Of a stretch of DNA of 64,000 bases, positions 1 to 9,086 are shown in pieces (the first letter of the stretch is position 1; each line of letters begins with the position of its first letter). This stretch comes from Amycolatopsis decaplanina DSM 44594 (GTDB lineage Bacteria > Actinomycetota > Actinomycetes > Mycobacteriales > Pseudonocardiaceae). The notes under the pieces are model-generated. The model searched no databases and was not told where the DNA came from. It saw nothing but the letters and a program-made list of their open reading frames with translations. A program made the position numbers and the translations under genes. The DNA is taken from the NCBI RefSeq assembly GCF_000342005.1, contig NZ_AOHO01000048.1, positions 354,540-418,539 of the forward strand, in the 5' to 3' direction.

Positions 1-374
1 CAGAAGAGCCCGATCACCGGCAGTGCCAGCGGGATGAAGAGGTAGCCCTGCCCGTAAACCGACCACACGGTGGCGTGCGGGAAGGCCTCGCGGTCGAAGA
101 GGCTGAACGTGCCGACGGTCAGCACGCCGAGCAGTTCGACACCACAGGCGACCAGCGCGACCCGCCACCAGCCCGCGCCGCGGCGGGCCAGTGCCACGGT
201 GGCAAGGAGATAGACGACGGCCGCGAACGCGGAGAGGGCGTAGGCCAGCGGGGCCTCGTGGAACTTGGTGCTGATCTGCACGGCGGCGCGTGAGGTCGCC
301 GCCAGCGCGAAGATCGCGTACACGGCGACCAGGATCCGTCCTGGGCCGGAAGCCTTGTCGGTCGCGGTGTCCAC
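1..374 (-). CDS. Membrane protein, 5' part only (runs off left edge)
   Basis: The 3' end of this minus-strand gene lies beyond the window edge. A GTG start at 374 follows a GGAGAAG ribosome site. The roughly 124 visible residues hold at least three hydrophobic spans (near residues 14-30, 38-58 and 68-85) with short charged loops, so it is an integral membrane protein. No catalytic motif is visible and I do not recognise the family. It begins 19 bases after the stop of the neighbouring membrane protein gene (394-759), so the two are probably cotranscribed. Confidence 0.7.
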   Translation of the reverse strand, partial: MDTATDKASGPGRILVAVYAIFALAATSRAAVQISTKFHEAPLAYALSAFAAVVYLLATVALARRGAGWWRVALVACGVELLGVLTVGTFSLFDREAFPHATVWSVYGQGYLFIPLALPVIGLF

Positions 375-393
375 CGTCTTCTCCTCGGTTTCT

Positions 394-759
394 TCAGGCA
401 CTGGCACCCGCCCACACCTCGTGCAGCCGGAGCACCATCACCGGGATGGCGAGGCAGGCGATGCCGAGGATCGCGGTGCTCGACCGGGTGCGCTCGGCCA
501 GCGCCCAGAAGGTCCCGAGCGGGAGCACGACCAGACAGCCGATCAGGTAGGCGAGATAGGTGGCCATGCTGCCGGGCCGTCCGCCGCCGATCAGCAGTAC
601 GACGCCGATCACCAGCTGGGCCACCAGGAGGACCTCGACCACGGCGAGGCCGGCGAGCAGCGCGTTGTCCGGCAGTTTCTTGCGTGCGGCCTGTACGAAA
701 CTCCACGCCGCGACCAGCGCCGCGCAGATCGCGACGGTCACCGCGAAGCCTGTGATCAC
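394..759 (-). CDS. Small four-span membrane protein, unknown function
   Basis: This 121-residue protein begins at a GTG preceded by a strong AAGGAGG site; a longer reading from 789 is possible but has no ribosome site. Four hydrophobic segments (about residues 3-20, 30-53, 63-83 and 90-110) cover most of it, and an arginine/lysine-rich loop follows the first. It lies directly upstream of another small membrane protein on the same strand. I see no family signature beyond membrane character. Divergent from it, across more than 400 bases, is the lanthipeptide synthetase gene. Confidence 0.7.
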   Translation of the reverse strand: MITGFAVTVAICAALVAAWSFVQAARKKLPDNALLAGLAVVEVLLVAQLVIGVVLLIGGGRPGSMATYLAYLIGCLVVLPLGTFWALAERTRSSTAILGIACLAIPVMVLRLHEVWAGASA

Positions 760-1185
760 ACCCGCCTCCTTGCCTGCTCCACCGGCCACAACGTACCTCC
801 GGGCGGATGACCGCCGACGGGCGACCGGTGAGCCGCGTGGCGGGGACCACGAGGCGAGCAGTGGTCCAGACCTCGGGTGAATAGATCACGAAGCGCGGCC
901 GGTTGGCGTCCGGTCAATTCGGTCGCGCGTTTATTGCGCCGGGCACCTGGACCAGGGATTACGACGCAGATGCGGTTCTGTTACACACCGACCGGGTGGT
1001 TGAAATGTCAGTTGATCTTACGCTGGGTACCCCTACCTTTCGGTAGCTTTCGAATTCACGTCCCTGAACAGCCCATCCGAACCCCCGGTATGGCGGATTG
1101 GCCGTTCGCTATCCGGCGGGTGGAATATTCTCCATCGCGATGGTGCACATGGCCCATCCGATTGGTGCCAAGGAGGGGGCGCTCG
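760..1185. promoter_or_regulatory. Intergenic region upstream of the lanthipeptide operon
   Basis: These 426 bases hold no convincing gene. They should carry the divergent promoters of the membrane-protein pair and the lanthipeptide operon. The half nearest the synthetase is less GC-rich than its surroundings. It contains a short dyad (CTACC-tttc-GGTAG, 1033-1046) and a perfect 12-bp palindrome CCATCGCGATGG at 1132-1143, 42 bases before the start codon. Either could be a regulator site, but I cannot assign one. An open frame from 877 runs into the synthetase, but the AAGGAGG at 1170-1176 fixes the real start at 1186. Confidence 0.5.
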
Positions 1186-3735
1186 ATGGACGTCCGGTAC
1201 GAAGCGTATTGCTTCGCCGATCCACTGTTCTTCGATGAGCAGCGGGAAACCGGGGACGCCGCCGACGATTTCGCCTCCCTGCTGCCTGCTCCCGAAATCG
1301 GCTGGCGCGCCGGAGTGCGCGGAGTGTGGCGGCTGTTGCACCCTATTGCTCGAAACCTTCCCTTACAGGGCTGGAAAATTCACGTGTCGGCAGGTTTGGA
1401 CAACGCCGAGCGAGTGCTCGTGAAGGTGCACGAGCATTGCGTCGAGCACGATGTGTCCTACAAGCATCTGCGTTCACGGACCACCCTGCTGGCCAGGAAT
1501 TCCAAATACGCTCCGCGTGACGGAAGCGGTAAGTTACTGACTCTTTATCCGGCTGACAACAACGAGCTCGAGCGTGTTCTCGCCGAGTTGTCGGCGAAGC
1601 TCGACGGCGAACCCGGGGCATACATTCTCAGTGATCTTCGATATGGTGCCGGGCCGCTCTACGTCCGCTACGGCGGATTCGCCGAGCAATGGGTCGAACT
1701 CGACGGCAAACGTGTCCTCGCGGTGCGCAAACCGGACGGGACGCTGGTCCCGGACAAGCGCGAACCGACCTTCTCCGTGCCAGACTGGGTGACGATTCCG
1801 GAGTTCCTCGCGCCTCATCTCGCAGCTCGTAAGAGTGGCGGTGCGGATCAGTTCCCTTATCAGGTGAAAAGTTCACTGCACTTCTCCAACGGCGGCGGCG
1901 TGTACCTCGCCGACCGGAAGGCCGACGACGAGCGGGTGGTCCTCAAGGAGGCCAGGCCGTTCGCCGGCCTGGACCGCGACGAGATCGACGCCGTCGAACG
2001 CCTCCGCCGCGAGCACGAGGTGCTGGAGCGGTTGAAGGGCATCGACGGCATCCCCACCGCTTACGACCGCTTCACGGTCTGGGAGCACCACTTTCTGGCG
2101 ATGGAGTACATGCCGGGTGTCTCGCTCGGCAACTGGCTCGCCCGCAACTACCCGCTCACCCGGCGCGACACCACCGAGGCCGACATCGCCGCGTACACCG
2201 AACGCGCACTGGCGCTGGTCCGGCGGGTGGAGGCGATGGTCGGCGAGGTGCACGGCCGCGGGATCGTCTTCGGCGACCTGCACTCGCTGAACATCCTGGT
2301 CGACGGGGACGACGGTGACGACACGGTCTCGCTGATCGACTTCGAGATGGCGTCCGACATCGAAAGCGGCAAACGGCCGGCCCTCGGCGCGCCCGGCTTC
2401 CGTGCACCGCGGGACCGGAACGGGTTCGAGGTCGACGATTACGCGCTCGCCGTCCTGAAGCTGTGGATCTTCCTGCCGCTCACCACGCTCCTCGAGCTCG
2501 CCCCGGCGAAGCTGCGCGGGCTCGCGGACTTCGTCCAACAGCGTTTCGACGTTCCGGAGGGCTACGCAGACTCGATCGTCGCGGAACTCGCGCCCCGGAA
2601 CATCCCGCCGCTGACGAGTGACACCGAGCTGGACCAGGACGAACCGGACTGGGCGCTCGTCCGCAAGCAGATCACCGGGGCGATCCTCGCCAGCGCGACC
2701 CCCGAGCGCACCGACCGGCTCTTCCCCGGCGACATCGAACAGTTCCGCGTCGGCGGCGCGTGCTTCGGCTACGGCGCGGCCGGCGTCCTCTACGCCCTGA
2801 AAACGGTCGGCGGCGAGCGCCACCCCGAGCACGAAGGCTGGCTGCTGGACTCGATCCGCCGCGAGCCGCCGGGGCGTCCGGGGTTCTACGACGGCTCGTA
2901 CGGGATCGCGTACGTCCTCGAAGAGCTCGGGTACCGGGATGAGGCCACCAAGCTGCTGGCGGCGTCGGCGACGCTGGTCGAGCAGACCACCGACCACGGT
3001 CTGGAAGGCGGCCTGTCCGGTATCGGGCTCACCCAGCTGCACTTCGCGGTGGCCCGCAAGGACAACGAGTTCGGCAGGCAGGCGCTCGCCACCGCCGTCC
3101 GGCTCGCCGAAGCGCTCGAGATCGCCGACCCACCCGGCGACTTCGCCAGGGCCGGGTTGCTCAACGGCTGGTCCGGTCCGGCGCTGCTGTTCGTGCGGCT
3201 GTTCGAGCGCACCCGCGAAGAAGGCTGGCTGTCCTTCGCCGATCAGGCGCTGGAGCGGGACATCGAGGAGTGTGTCGAGTCCGACGACGGCTCACTGCAG
3301 GTCCGCGACGGCGAGACCCGGACGTTGCCCTACGCGGGCGTCGGCAGCGCCGGGATCCTCATGGTCGCCGAGGAACTGGCGAAGCACCGTCCGGACGCGA
3401 AGGCGTTGAAGAGCCTTCCCGGCCTGCGTGAATCGTGCCGCGGCGAGTTCGTCATCCACCCCGGGCTGCTGTTCGGCCGGAGCGGGCTGATGACCGCGCT
3501 GGCCATGGGCGCCGAACCGGACCAGCGCGTCCGTGACGCCATCGACCTGCACCTTTCCCGGCTGGCCTGGTACGCGGTGCCGTACAAGGGCGGCCTGGCG
3601 TTCCCCGGCAACCAGCTGCTGCGGCTGTCGATGGACGTCGTCACCGGCGGCGCGGGCGTTCTGCTCGCACTGGCCGCCACCCTGGACGGGAAGGCCGCGC
3701 TGCCTTTCCTGTCCTCCCGAACTGCCGGTCGCTGA
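1186..3735 (+). CDS. lanKC: Class III lanthipeptide synthetase (RamC/LanKC type)
   Basis: This 849-residue protein should phosphorylate Ser/Thr of the precursor at 3776, eliminate the phosphate and cyclise onto Cys. Three parts are visible: an N-terminal lyase-type region (about 1-215); a Ser/Thr kinase domain with a Gly-rich loop near 235, the catalytic FGDLHSLNIL near 360 and DFE in place of DFG near 383; and a C-terminal LanC-like cyclase from about 525 with repeated Gly-rich turns (CFGYGAAG, GLEGGLSGIG, LLNGWSG, GRSGLM). I see no clear LanC zinc ligands, as is usual in class III. Length matches RamC/AmfT relatives. AAGGAGG sits 9 bases before the ATG. The precursor gene follows after 40 bases. 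Confidence 0.93.
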   Translation: MDVRYEAYCFADPLFFDEQRETGDAADDFASLLPAPEIGWRAGVRGVWRLLHPIARNLPLQGWKIHVSAGLDNAERVLVKVHEHCVEHDVSYKHLRSRTTLLARNSKYAPRDGSGKLLTLYPADNNELERVLAELSAKLDGEPGAYILSDLRYGAGPLYVRYGGFAEQWVELDGKRVLAVRKPDGTLVPDKREPTFSVPDWVTIPEFLAPHLAARKSGGADQFPYQVKSSLHFSNGGGVYLADRKADDERVVLKEARPFAGLDRDEIDAVERLRREHEVLERLKGIDGIPTAYDRFTVWEHHFLAMEYMPGVSLGNWLARNYPLTRRDTTEADIAAYTERALALVRRVEAMVGEVHGRGIVFGDLHSLNILVDGDDGDDTVSLIDFEMASDIESGKRPALGAPGFRAPRDRNGFEVDDYALAVLKLWIFLPLTTLLELAPAKLRGLADFVQQRFDVPEGYADSIVAELAPRNIPPLTSDTELDQDEPDWALVRKQITGAILASATPERTDRLFPGDIEQFRVGGACFGYGAAGVLYALKTVGGERHPEHEGWLLDSIRREPPGRPGFYDGSYGIAYVLEELGYRDEATKLLAASATLVEQTTDHGLEGGLSGIGLTQLHFAVARKDNEFGRQALATAVRLAEALEIADPPGDFARAGLLNGWSGPALLFVRLFERTREEGWLSFADQALERDIEECVESDDGSLQVRDGETRTLPYAGVGSAGILMVAEELAKHRPDAKALKSLPGLRESCRGEFVIHPGLLFGRSGLMTALAMGAEPDQRVRDAIDLHLSRLAWYAVPYKGGLAFPGNQLLRLSMDVVTGGAGVLLALAATLDGKAALPFLSSRTAGR

Positions 3736-3775
3736 CGACCGGCGGACCAGGAAAACAACGAAAGGGAACAAGATC

Positions 3776-3922
3776 ATGGAACTGGTTCTCGACCTGCAGG
3801 CCCTCGAAACCCCCGAGGTTCTCGAAGGCGGCGGCGGCGGTGGCAGCCACGGCGGCGCGAGCAACCTCAGCCTGCTGGCCTCCTGCGCGAACAGCACCGT
3901 CAGCCTGCTGACCTGCCACTGA
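3776..3922 (+). CDS. lanA: Class III lanthipeptide precursor peptide (SapB/AmfS-like)
   Basis: This 48-residue peptide is the likely substrate of the upstream synthetase. Residues 2-13 contain LVLDLQALETPE, matching the class III recognition box (LxLQxLE) and the SapB leader LFDLQSMETPK. The C-terminal core holds two modules, SNLSLLASC and STVSLLTC. Each fits Ser-x2-Ser-x(3-4)-Cys, the labionin or lanthionine pattern, and resembles the hydrophobic SapB core. Between leader and core lies an unusual run of six glycines followed by SHGGA. AAAGGGAAC provides the ribosome site. Known relatives are morphogenetic surfactants or small antimicrobial or antiviral peptides; a surfactant is the better guess from the core. 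Confidence 0.92.
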   Translation: MELVLDLQALETPEVLEGGGGGGSHGGASNLSLLASCANSTVSLLTCH

Positions 3923-3941
3923 TCGGCGGCTGAGCACTGAG

Positions 3942-3982
3942 GGCGCGGGAGCGGCACAGGCCAAGTGCGCCGCTCCCGCGCC
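3942..3982 (+). terminator. Hairpin between precursor and transporter genes
   Basis: A perfect 14-bp stem (GGCGCGGGAGCGGC at 3942-3955 with its complement at 3969-3982) has a 13-base loop and is followed by TTCATTTT. It lies 20 bases after the precursor stop and about 50 bases before the transporter genes. It likely acts as a partial terminator or 3' stabiliser, giving more precursor transcript than transporter transcript. Confidence 0.75.
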
Positions 3983-4033
3983 TTCATTTTGCCTTCCGGT
4001 TCATCTCGTTGGGATCACGGATCGAGGAGTGGG

Positions 4034-5698
4034 ATGGCGGGTTCTGATCGGTTGCTGGTCACGGTGACCGCGCTCGATCGCCCTCGCCTGATCGCGCTGA
4101 TCTTCAGCGCGCTCGCCGGGACGGCGACGGGGCTGCTCCTGCCCGGCGCGCTCGCCGCCGCGGTCGACGCCGTCGTGGCCGGACGGCACAGCTTTCCCGA
4201 AGTCTCCTGGCTGATCGTCCTCGGCGTCACCGAGATCGCCGTCGGCCTGATCGGCGGCATCCTCACCGCGCGGATGACCGCGTCCGCGACCGCCTGGCTG
4301 CGCCGCGAGCTCACCGACCGCTATCTCGCGCTCGGTACCCGATCGACCTTCGCCGACGGCGACGCGATCAGCAGGCTCACCGGTGACTGCACCGGCGCCG
4401 GACTGGTCGCCTCGGTCGTGGTCCAGCTCGGATCGACCACTCTGATCTCCGGCGGAGCCGTCGTCCTGCTCGCCCTGATGGACTGGCGGCTCGCGCTCGT
4501 CTTCCTCGGCAGCATCCCGTTCGGCCTGATGCTCGCGCGCACTCATCTGAAGAACACCGCCGACGACGTCCTGACCTATCAGGAGGTGTCCGGCGAGCTC
4601 GCGGCGAGGATGGTCGACGCCGTCGCCGGGCTCCGCACGATCGCCGCGTCGGGCACCGCCGATCGCGAGGCCGAGCGCGTACTGCGGCCGCTGCCGAAAC
4701 TGAGCCTCGCCGGCCGCGGGATGTGGCGGACGCAGGCCAGGATGGTGTGGCGTTCCGGTCTGCTGCTGCCCGCGGTGGAACTCGCGGTGCTCGCGGCCGC
4801 CGGTTTCGGTGTCCTGGAAGGCAGGCTGACCGTCGGCCAGGTCCTCGCGGCGCTCGGTTACGTCGCGCTCGGCATGGGCCTGATCACCCAGATTCCCTTG
4901 CTGACAACACTTTCCCGTGCGCGGTCGTGTGCACGGCGGATCAACGAGGTGCTGGAGTCGCCGGTCCCCGAACCGGGCGACCTCGGCGTCGTCCCCGGGC
5001 GCGGCACACTCGAACTGCGCGGTGTCACCGTCGAAGGCGCGTTGCGGGACGTCGACCTGCTGGTGCGGGGCGGCCGGTTCACCGCGGTCGTCGGGCGGTC
5101 CGGCTCGGGGAAGTCCGCGCTGGTCAACGTCCTCGGCGGACTGCTGTCCCCGGACGAAGGGACGGCGCTGCTCGACGGCCGTCCGCTGGAGAGGCTGCGG
5201 CCGCACGAACTCCGCGCGGTCGTCGGGTTCGCTTTCGAGCGGCCGGCGCTGCTCGGCGCGACCATCGGCGACGCCGTCGGCTACGGCTCGTGGGCCGGTG
5301 AGGCGGCGGTGCGCGCCGCGTGCCGGTCCGCGCAGGTCGACGACCTGATCGTCCGGCTGCCGGACGGCTACCGGACGCCGCTCGCCCAGACGCCGCTTTC
5401 CGGCGGGGAGGCGCAGCGGATCGGGCTGGCGCGCGCGATCGCGCACGCGCCGCGGGTGCTCATTCTCGACGACGCCACCGCCAGTCTCGACACGGTCACC
5501 GAAGCCGCCGTCGAAGAGGCGATCGAACGCAGCTTGCCCGGCCGGACCCGGGTGGTGGTGACGCATCGCGCGGCCACCGCGTCGCGGGCCGACTCGGTGG
5601 TGTGGCTGGAAGACGGCCGCGTCCTGGCGGTCGGCACGCACGACGCGCTGTGGCGGAATCCGGCCTACCAGGCTGTTTTCACCGAGGGTGAACAGTGA
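4034..5698 (+). CDS. ABC half-transporter of the lanthipeptide operon (first)
   Basis: This 554-residue type I exporter half-molecule is RamA/AmfB-like. An N-terminal six-helix membrane region (about 15-300) is followed by an ATPase domain with Walker A GRSGSGKSA near residue 353, signature LSGGEAQ and Walker B VLILDDATASLD. The start at 4034 follows CGAGGAG; longer readings lack a site. Its stop overlaps the GTG of the next transporter by 4 bp, so the two are probably translationally coupled and form a heterodimer that exports the modified peptide. No protease (C39) domain is present, so leader removal must be done elsewhere. Confidence 0.9.
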   Translation: MAGSDRLLVTVTALDRPRLIALIFSALAGTATGLLLPGALAAAVDAVVAGRHSFPEVSWLIVLGVTEIAVGLIGGILTARMTASATAWLRRELTDRYLALGTRSTFADGDAISRLTGDCTGAGLVASVVVQLGSTTLISGGAVVLLALMDWRLALVFLGSIPFGLMLARTHLKNTADDVLTYQEVSGELAARMVDAVAGLRTIAASGTADREAERVLRPLPKLSLAGRGMWRTQARMVWRSGLLLPAVELAVLAAAGFGVLEGRLTVGQVLAALGYVALGMGLITQIPLLTTLSRARSCARRINEVLESPVPEPGDLGVVPGRGTLELRGVTVEGALRDVDLLVRGGRFTAVVGRSGSGKSALVNVLGGLLSPDEGTALLDGRPLERLRPHELRAVVGFAFERPALLGATIGDAVGYGSWAGEAAVRAACRSAQVDDLIVRLPDGYRTPLAQTPLSGGEAQRIGLARAIAHAPRVLILDDATASLDTVTEAAVEEAIERSLPGRTRVVVTHRAATASRADSVVWLEDGRVLAVGTHDALWRNPAYQAVFTEGEQ

Positions 5699-7431
5699 GC
5701 GTCTGGGGGCTCTACCGCTCGGCGCTGGCCGGGCAGTGGAGAGGCGGGCTGGTGCTGCTGGCCTGCTCCGTACTGGAGAGCGCGCCCGCGTTCTTGTCCG
5801 GTCGCCTGGTCGAACTCGCGGTCGACGAGGGGTTTGCCGCGGATCGGCCAGGCACCGGACTGCGTTGGCTCGCGGTCTTCGGGCTGGTCGCCGTGATCGG
5901 CGCGTTCGGTTCACGGCTGGTGTGGCATCAGCTCGGCAAGGTCGTCGAGCCGTTGCGCGACGCGCTGGTGACCGCCGTCGTACGCGGGGTCCTGCACGAT
6001 CCGGCGCCGCCGCGCAACCAGCCGGACGCCAGCGGCGTCGCCCGCATCACCCAGCACGTCGAGGTGGTCCGCGACGCCACGGCCGGGCTCCTGGTGCAGG
6101 CGCGCGGGATGATCGTGACGACGGTGGCGGCGCTGGCCGGGTTGTTCACCGTGGCCGGTTCGCTCGCGCTGATCGTCGCGATCCCGGTGGTGGTCGCGGT
6201 CCTCGTGTTCGCCTGCCTGCTCCCGTCGCTGGCCCGGCGCCAGCGCGCGCTCGCACTGGCCGACGAGCGGACGGCCGAGGTCGCGGGCGCGTCGCTGTCC
6301 GGCATGCGTGACATCGTCGCCTGCGGCGCGGAACCGCTGGCCGCGATGGAGCTCTACGACGCCATCGACACGCAGGCCAAGGCGGCCGTGCGGGTGGCGC
6401 GGTCCGGCGCGGCCCGGACGGTGGTGATCGCGACCGGTGGTTTCGTGCCGCTGCTCCTGGCGTTGCTGGTGGCGCCGGGCATGGTCAAGGACGGGGTGCT
6501 CACCGCCGGGGCCGCGCTCGGCGCGCTCGTCTACCTGGCGACGACGATGCAGCCGGCGTTGCGGGGGCTGGCCGCGACCGCCAGCACCGTGGTGCTGCGG
6601 CTGATCGTCGCGCTGCGGCGGCTCGCGGAGACCGAGGAGGCCGAACCCGAGGCCGACGGCACGGCCGAACCCGACGGGACCGCGATCTACGTGCGTGATC
6701 TGACCTTCAGCTGGGGCGCGGCCGCGCGGCCGGTGGTGCGGGGGCTCGACCTGCACCTGCGGCCCGGTGAGCGGCTCGCGGTGGTGGGGCCGAGCGGGAT
6801 CGGCAAGTCGACCTTGGCCGGGCTCCTGACCGGGATGCTCGAACCGCAAGCGGGCCGGGTGCTGCTCGGCGGGGTCCCGGTCCGGGAGGTCCCGGCGGCG
6901 CTGCGGCACCGGATGGTCGCGCTGATCCCGCAAGAGGCCTACGTTTTCGCGGGGTCCGTGCGGGACAACGTCGGCTTGTTCGCGCAGACCGCGATGGACG
7001 GCGAACTCCTGGCGGCGGTGACGGCCGTCGGCGCGGAACCGCTGGTGACCCGGCTGGGCGGGCTCGACGGCGAGATCGGCCACGGCACGCTGTCCGCCGG
7101 TGAGGCGCAGCTGATCGCGCTCGCGCGGGTGTACGCGAGCGACGCGGGCGTCGTCATCCTCGACGAGGCGACATCACACCTCGACCCGCCCGCCGAAGCC
7201 CGCGCGGAACGGGCGTTCGCCGAGCGGGGCGGGGTGCTGGTGGTGATCGCGCACCGGCTGACGTCGGCGTTGCGCGCGGACCGGGTCCTGGTGATGGACG
7301 GCAAGGAGACCGCGCTGGGCACCCACCTCGAACTCATGGACCGGTCCACGCGCTACGCCCAGCTCATGCACGCGTGGTCGCCGCGGCTACCCCAGCCCAG
7401 TGCGCAGTTCTTCCAGCGCGCTCCTGAGTAG
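5695..7431 (+). CDS. ABC half-transporter of the lanthipeptide operon (second)
   Basis: This 578-residue partner of the preceding half-transporter has an N-terminal transmembrane domain (about 1-310) and a C-terminal ATPase domain with Walker A GPSGIGKST, Walker B VVILDEATSHLD and an altered signature LSAGEAQ in place of LSGGQ. One degenerate signature is common in heterodimeric exporters, where one ATP site is weak. The GTG start overlaps the upstream TGA (GTGA). Its 3' end overlaps the convergent thioesterase gene by 45 bp. No RamR-like regulator gene follows, unlike the Streptomyces ram cluster. Confidence 0.9.
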   Translation: MSVWGLYRSALAGQWRGGLVLLACSVLESAPAFLSGRLVELAVDEGFAADRPGTGLRWLAVFGLVAVIGAFGSRLVWHQLGKVVEPLRDALVTAVVRGVLHDPAPPRNQPDASGVARITQHVEVVRDATAGLLVQARGMIVTTVAALAGLFTVAGSLALIVAIPVVVAVLVFACLLPSLARRQRALALADERTAEVAGASLSGMRDIVACGAEPLAAMELYDAIDTQAKAAVRVARSGAARTVVIATGGFVPLLLALLVAPGMVKDGVLTAGAALGALVYLATTMQPALRGLAATASTVVLRLIVALRRLAETEEAEPEADGTAEPDGTAIYVRDLTFSWGAAARPVVRGLDLHLRPGERLAVVGPSGIGKSTLAGLLTGMLEPQAGRVLLGGVPVREVPAALRHRMVALIPQEAYVFAGSVRDNVGLFAQTAMDGELLAAVTAVGAEPLVTRLGGLDGEIGHGTLSAGEAQLIALARVYASDAGVVILDEATSHLDPPAEARAERAFAERGGVLVVIAHRLTSALRADRVLVMDGKETALGTHLELMDRSTRYAQLMHAWSPRLPQPSAQFFQRAPE

Positions 7432-7803
7432 ACCTTCGACCGGGACGGGCCGCCGGGATTCGCGATCGACGAAGACGTGCACGAAGTGCCCCTCCGCGAT
7501 CACCGTCTCCTTCGAGTACATCCCGACCTCGTAGCGGACACTGGACCGGCCGAGATGTCCCACCCGCAGGCCGACCTCGAGTTCTCCCGGGAACGACACC
7601 GAAGCGTGGTACTTGCACTGCGATTCCACGCACAACCCGATGACTTCGCCGGTTTCGATGTCGAGGCCGCCGCGTTCGATCAGGAGTGTGTTGATCACGG
7701 TGTCCATCACCGAATAGTGGACGACGTTGTTGACGTGCCCGTAGACGTCGTTGTCCTTCCACCGCAAAGGAACCGTCTGCCAGTGCGGATACTCGTCGTT
7801 CAC
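7387..7803 (-). CDS. Acyl-CoA thioesterase, 4HBT hotdog family
   Basis: This 138-residue single hotdog-fold protein resembles 4-hydroxybenzoyl-CoA thioesterases of the YbgC/FadM type. The N-terminal WKDNDVYGHVNNVVHY carries the family's Asp (in DNDVYGHVNN) expected to act in thioester hydrolysis. Its GTG overlaps the stop of the transhydrogenase gene (GTGA), so the two are coupled. The substrate is unknown; the neighbours suggest a small hydroxy- or keto-acyl-CoA. The 3' end overlaps the lanthipeptide transporter on the other strand, so read-through from either side would give antisense RNA. Confidence 0.85.
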   Translation of the reverse strand: MNDEYPHWQTVPLRWKDNDVYGHVNNVVHYSVMDTVINTLLIERGGLDIETGEVIGLCVESQCKYHASVSFPGELEVGLRVGHLGRSSVRYEVGMYSKETVIAEGHFVHVFVDRESRRPVPVEGLLRSALEELRTGLG

Positions 7804-9086
7804 CACAGCGTCACCGAGTCCCGCAGGATGACGGCGAGATCCGCTTCGGACGCCTCGCGCGGCGCCGTCGCCAGCAGTCGTTGTTGTTTCACCGTGCCGG
7901 AAACCAGTGAGTCCACATCGGACTCGGTGTAACCGACGGCGCCGATCCCGTTGGGGATCCCGATCTCCCGCATGACCTGCCGCAGCACGGCGGGCAGGTG
8001 GTCCCGCAGATCGCCCGGCCATTCGTAGTCCGGCGCGAGCAACCGGGCCACCCGGATGTGCCGGTCCGGCGCGGCGTCGAAGGTGAAGCGGAACGCGGCA
8101 GGCGCGGTCAGTGAGACCGCCATCCCGTGCGGCACCATCGCTTCGTCGCCCGGATACCCGGAAGGATGAAACTCCCGGACCTGCCCGGCGATCGGATACG
8201 CGTTGGCGTGCGGGATGTGCACGCCGGCGTTACCGAACCCGAGTCCGGCGAACGTCGCCGCGAGCGCCATCGCCTCGCGCGCCTTCAGGTCGGAGCCGTC
8301 CCGCACGGCCGCGGGCAGCGCCCACGACAGCAGCCGCAGCGACTGCTCGGCGAACATGTCGGCCAGCGGATTCGAGCCACAGTAAGGGACCCGGTCCTCC
8401 GGCCGCTTCCGGTCGAACTCGGTGTACGGCTTGGCCGTGTAGCTTTCCGCGGCGTGGCAAAGGATGTCCATCCCGCTCGCGGCGGTGACCTCCGGTGGCT
8501 GCGAGACCGTCAGCCTCGGGTCGACCACGGCGAGGCTCGGCCGCATCCGGAGGTGGCTGATGCCGCTCTTCACGCGCAGTGACAACACGTCCAGCACGCA
8601 GACCGTGGTGCTCTCCGAGCCCGTCCCGGTGGTGGTCGGCACCGCGACCAGCGGTTTCAGCGGTGCGCTCGGCGCGCGTCCGCCGCCGACCGGCGCGTTG
8701 ACGTAGTCCATCAGGTCGCCGTCGTTGCTGGTCAACAGGTTCACCGCCTTGGCGGTGTCGATGGCCGACCCGCCGCCGACGGCGACGAAGGCGTCCCACT
8801 CGCCTTGCCCGCGGGCGAAGTCGACGGCCTTCCGCATGCTGACGTCTGTCGGCTCGACGTGCACGCCGTCGAAGACGAGCGCTTCGATGCCGTAGGTCTC
8901 GATGCCCTCGGCGATCCGTTGTGGCCAGCCCGTCGCGGCGACGCCGGCGTCGGTGAGGACCAGCACCCGGCGGGCGCCGTACTGGGTGAGGTCGTAACCG
9001 ATCTCGTCGCTCGACCCGGTGCCGTATTTCAAGGCCGGGGCCCCATAAGTGAAAACTGTTTCACGTCCGGCGGTGGCTGAGGTCAC
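7800..9086 (-). CDS. Iron-type alcohol dehydrogenase, hydroxyacid-oxoacid transhydrogenase-like
   Basis: This 428-residue group III (iron) alcohol dehydrogenase has the NAD-binding GGGSAIDTAKAVN near residues 100-112 and the stretch GFGNAGVHIPHANAYPIAG typical of ADHFE1-type transhydrogenases, which oxidise 4-hydroxybutyrate while reducing 2-oxoglutarate. Metal-ligand histidines are visible in that region and in MVPHGMAVS. The GTG at 9086 follows AAGGGAG; a longer frame to 9176 lacks a site. It is coupled to the downstream thioesterase and divergent from a ThDP enzyme, so the three may serve one hydroxy/oxo-acid pathway. Substrate assignment is inference. Confidence 0.82.
   Translation of the reverse strand: MTSATAGRETVFTYGAPALKYGTGSSDEIGYDLTQYGARRVLVLTDAGVAATGWPQRIAEGIETYGIEALVFDGVHVEPTDVSMRKAVDFARGQGEWDAFVAVGGGSAIDTAKAVNLLTSNDGDLMDYVNAPVGGGRAPSAPLKPLVAVPTTTGTGSESTTVCVLDVLSLRVKSGISHLRMRPSLAVVDPRLTVSQPPEVTAASGMDILCHAAESYTAKPYTEFDRKRPEDRVPYCGSNPLADMFAEQSLRLLSWALPAAVRDGSDLKAREAMALAATFAGLGFGNAGVHIPHANAYPIAGQVREFHPSGYPGDEAMVPHGMAVSLTAPAAFRFTFDAAPDRHIRVARLLAPDYEWPGDLRDHLPAVLRQVMREIGIPNGIGAVGYTESDVDSLVSGTVKQQRLLATAPREASEADLAVILRDSVTLW

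Noticed and set aside
877..1185. In-frame extension of the lanthipeptide synthetase
   Set aside because: The residues upstream of 1186 do not resemble a protein domain, and a strong AAGGAGG precedes ATG 1186.
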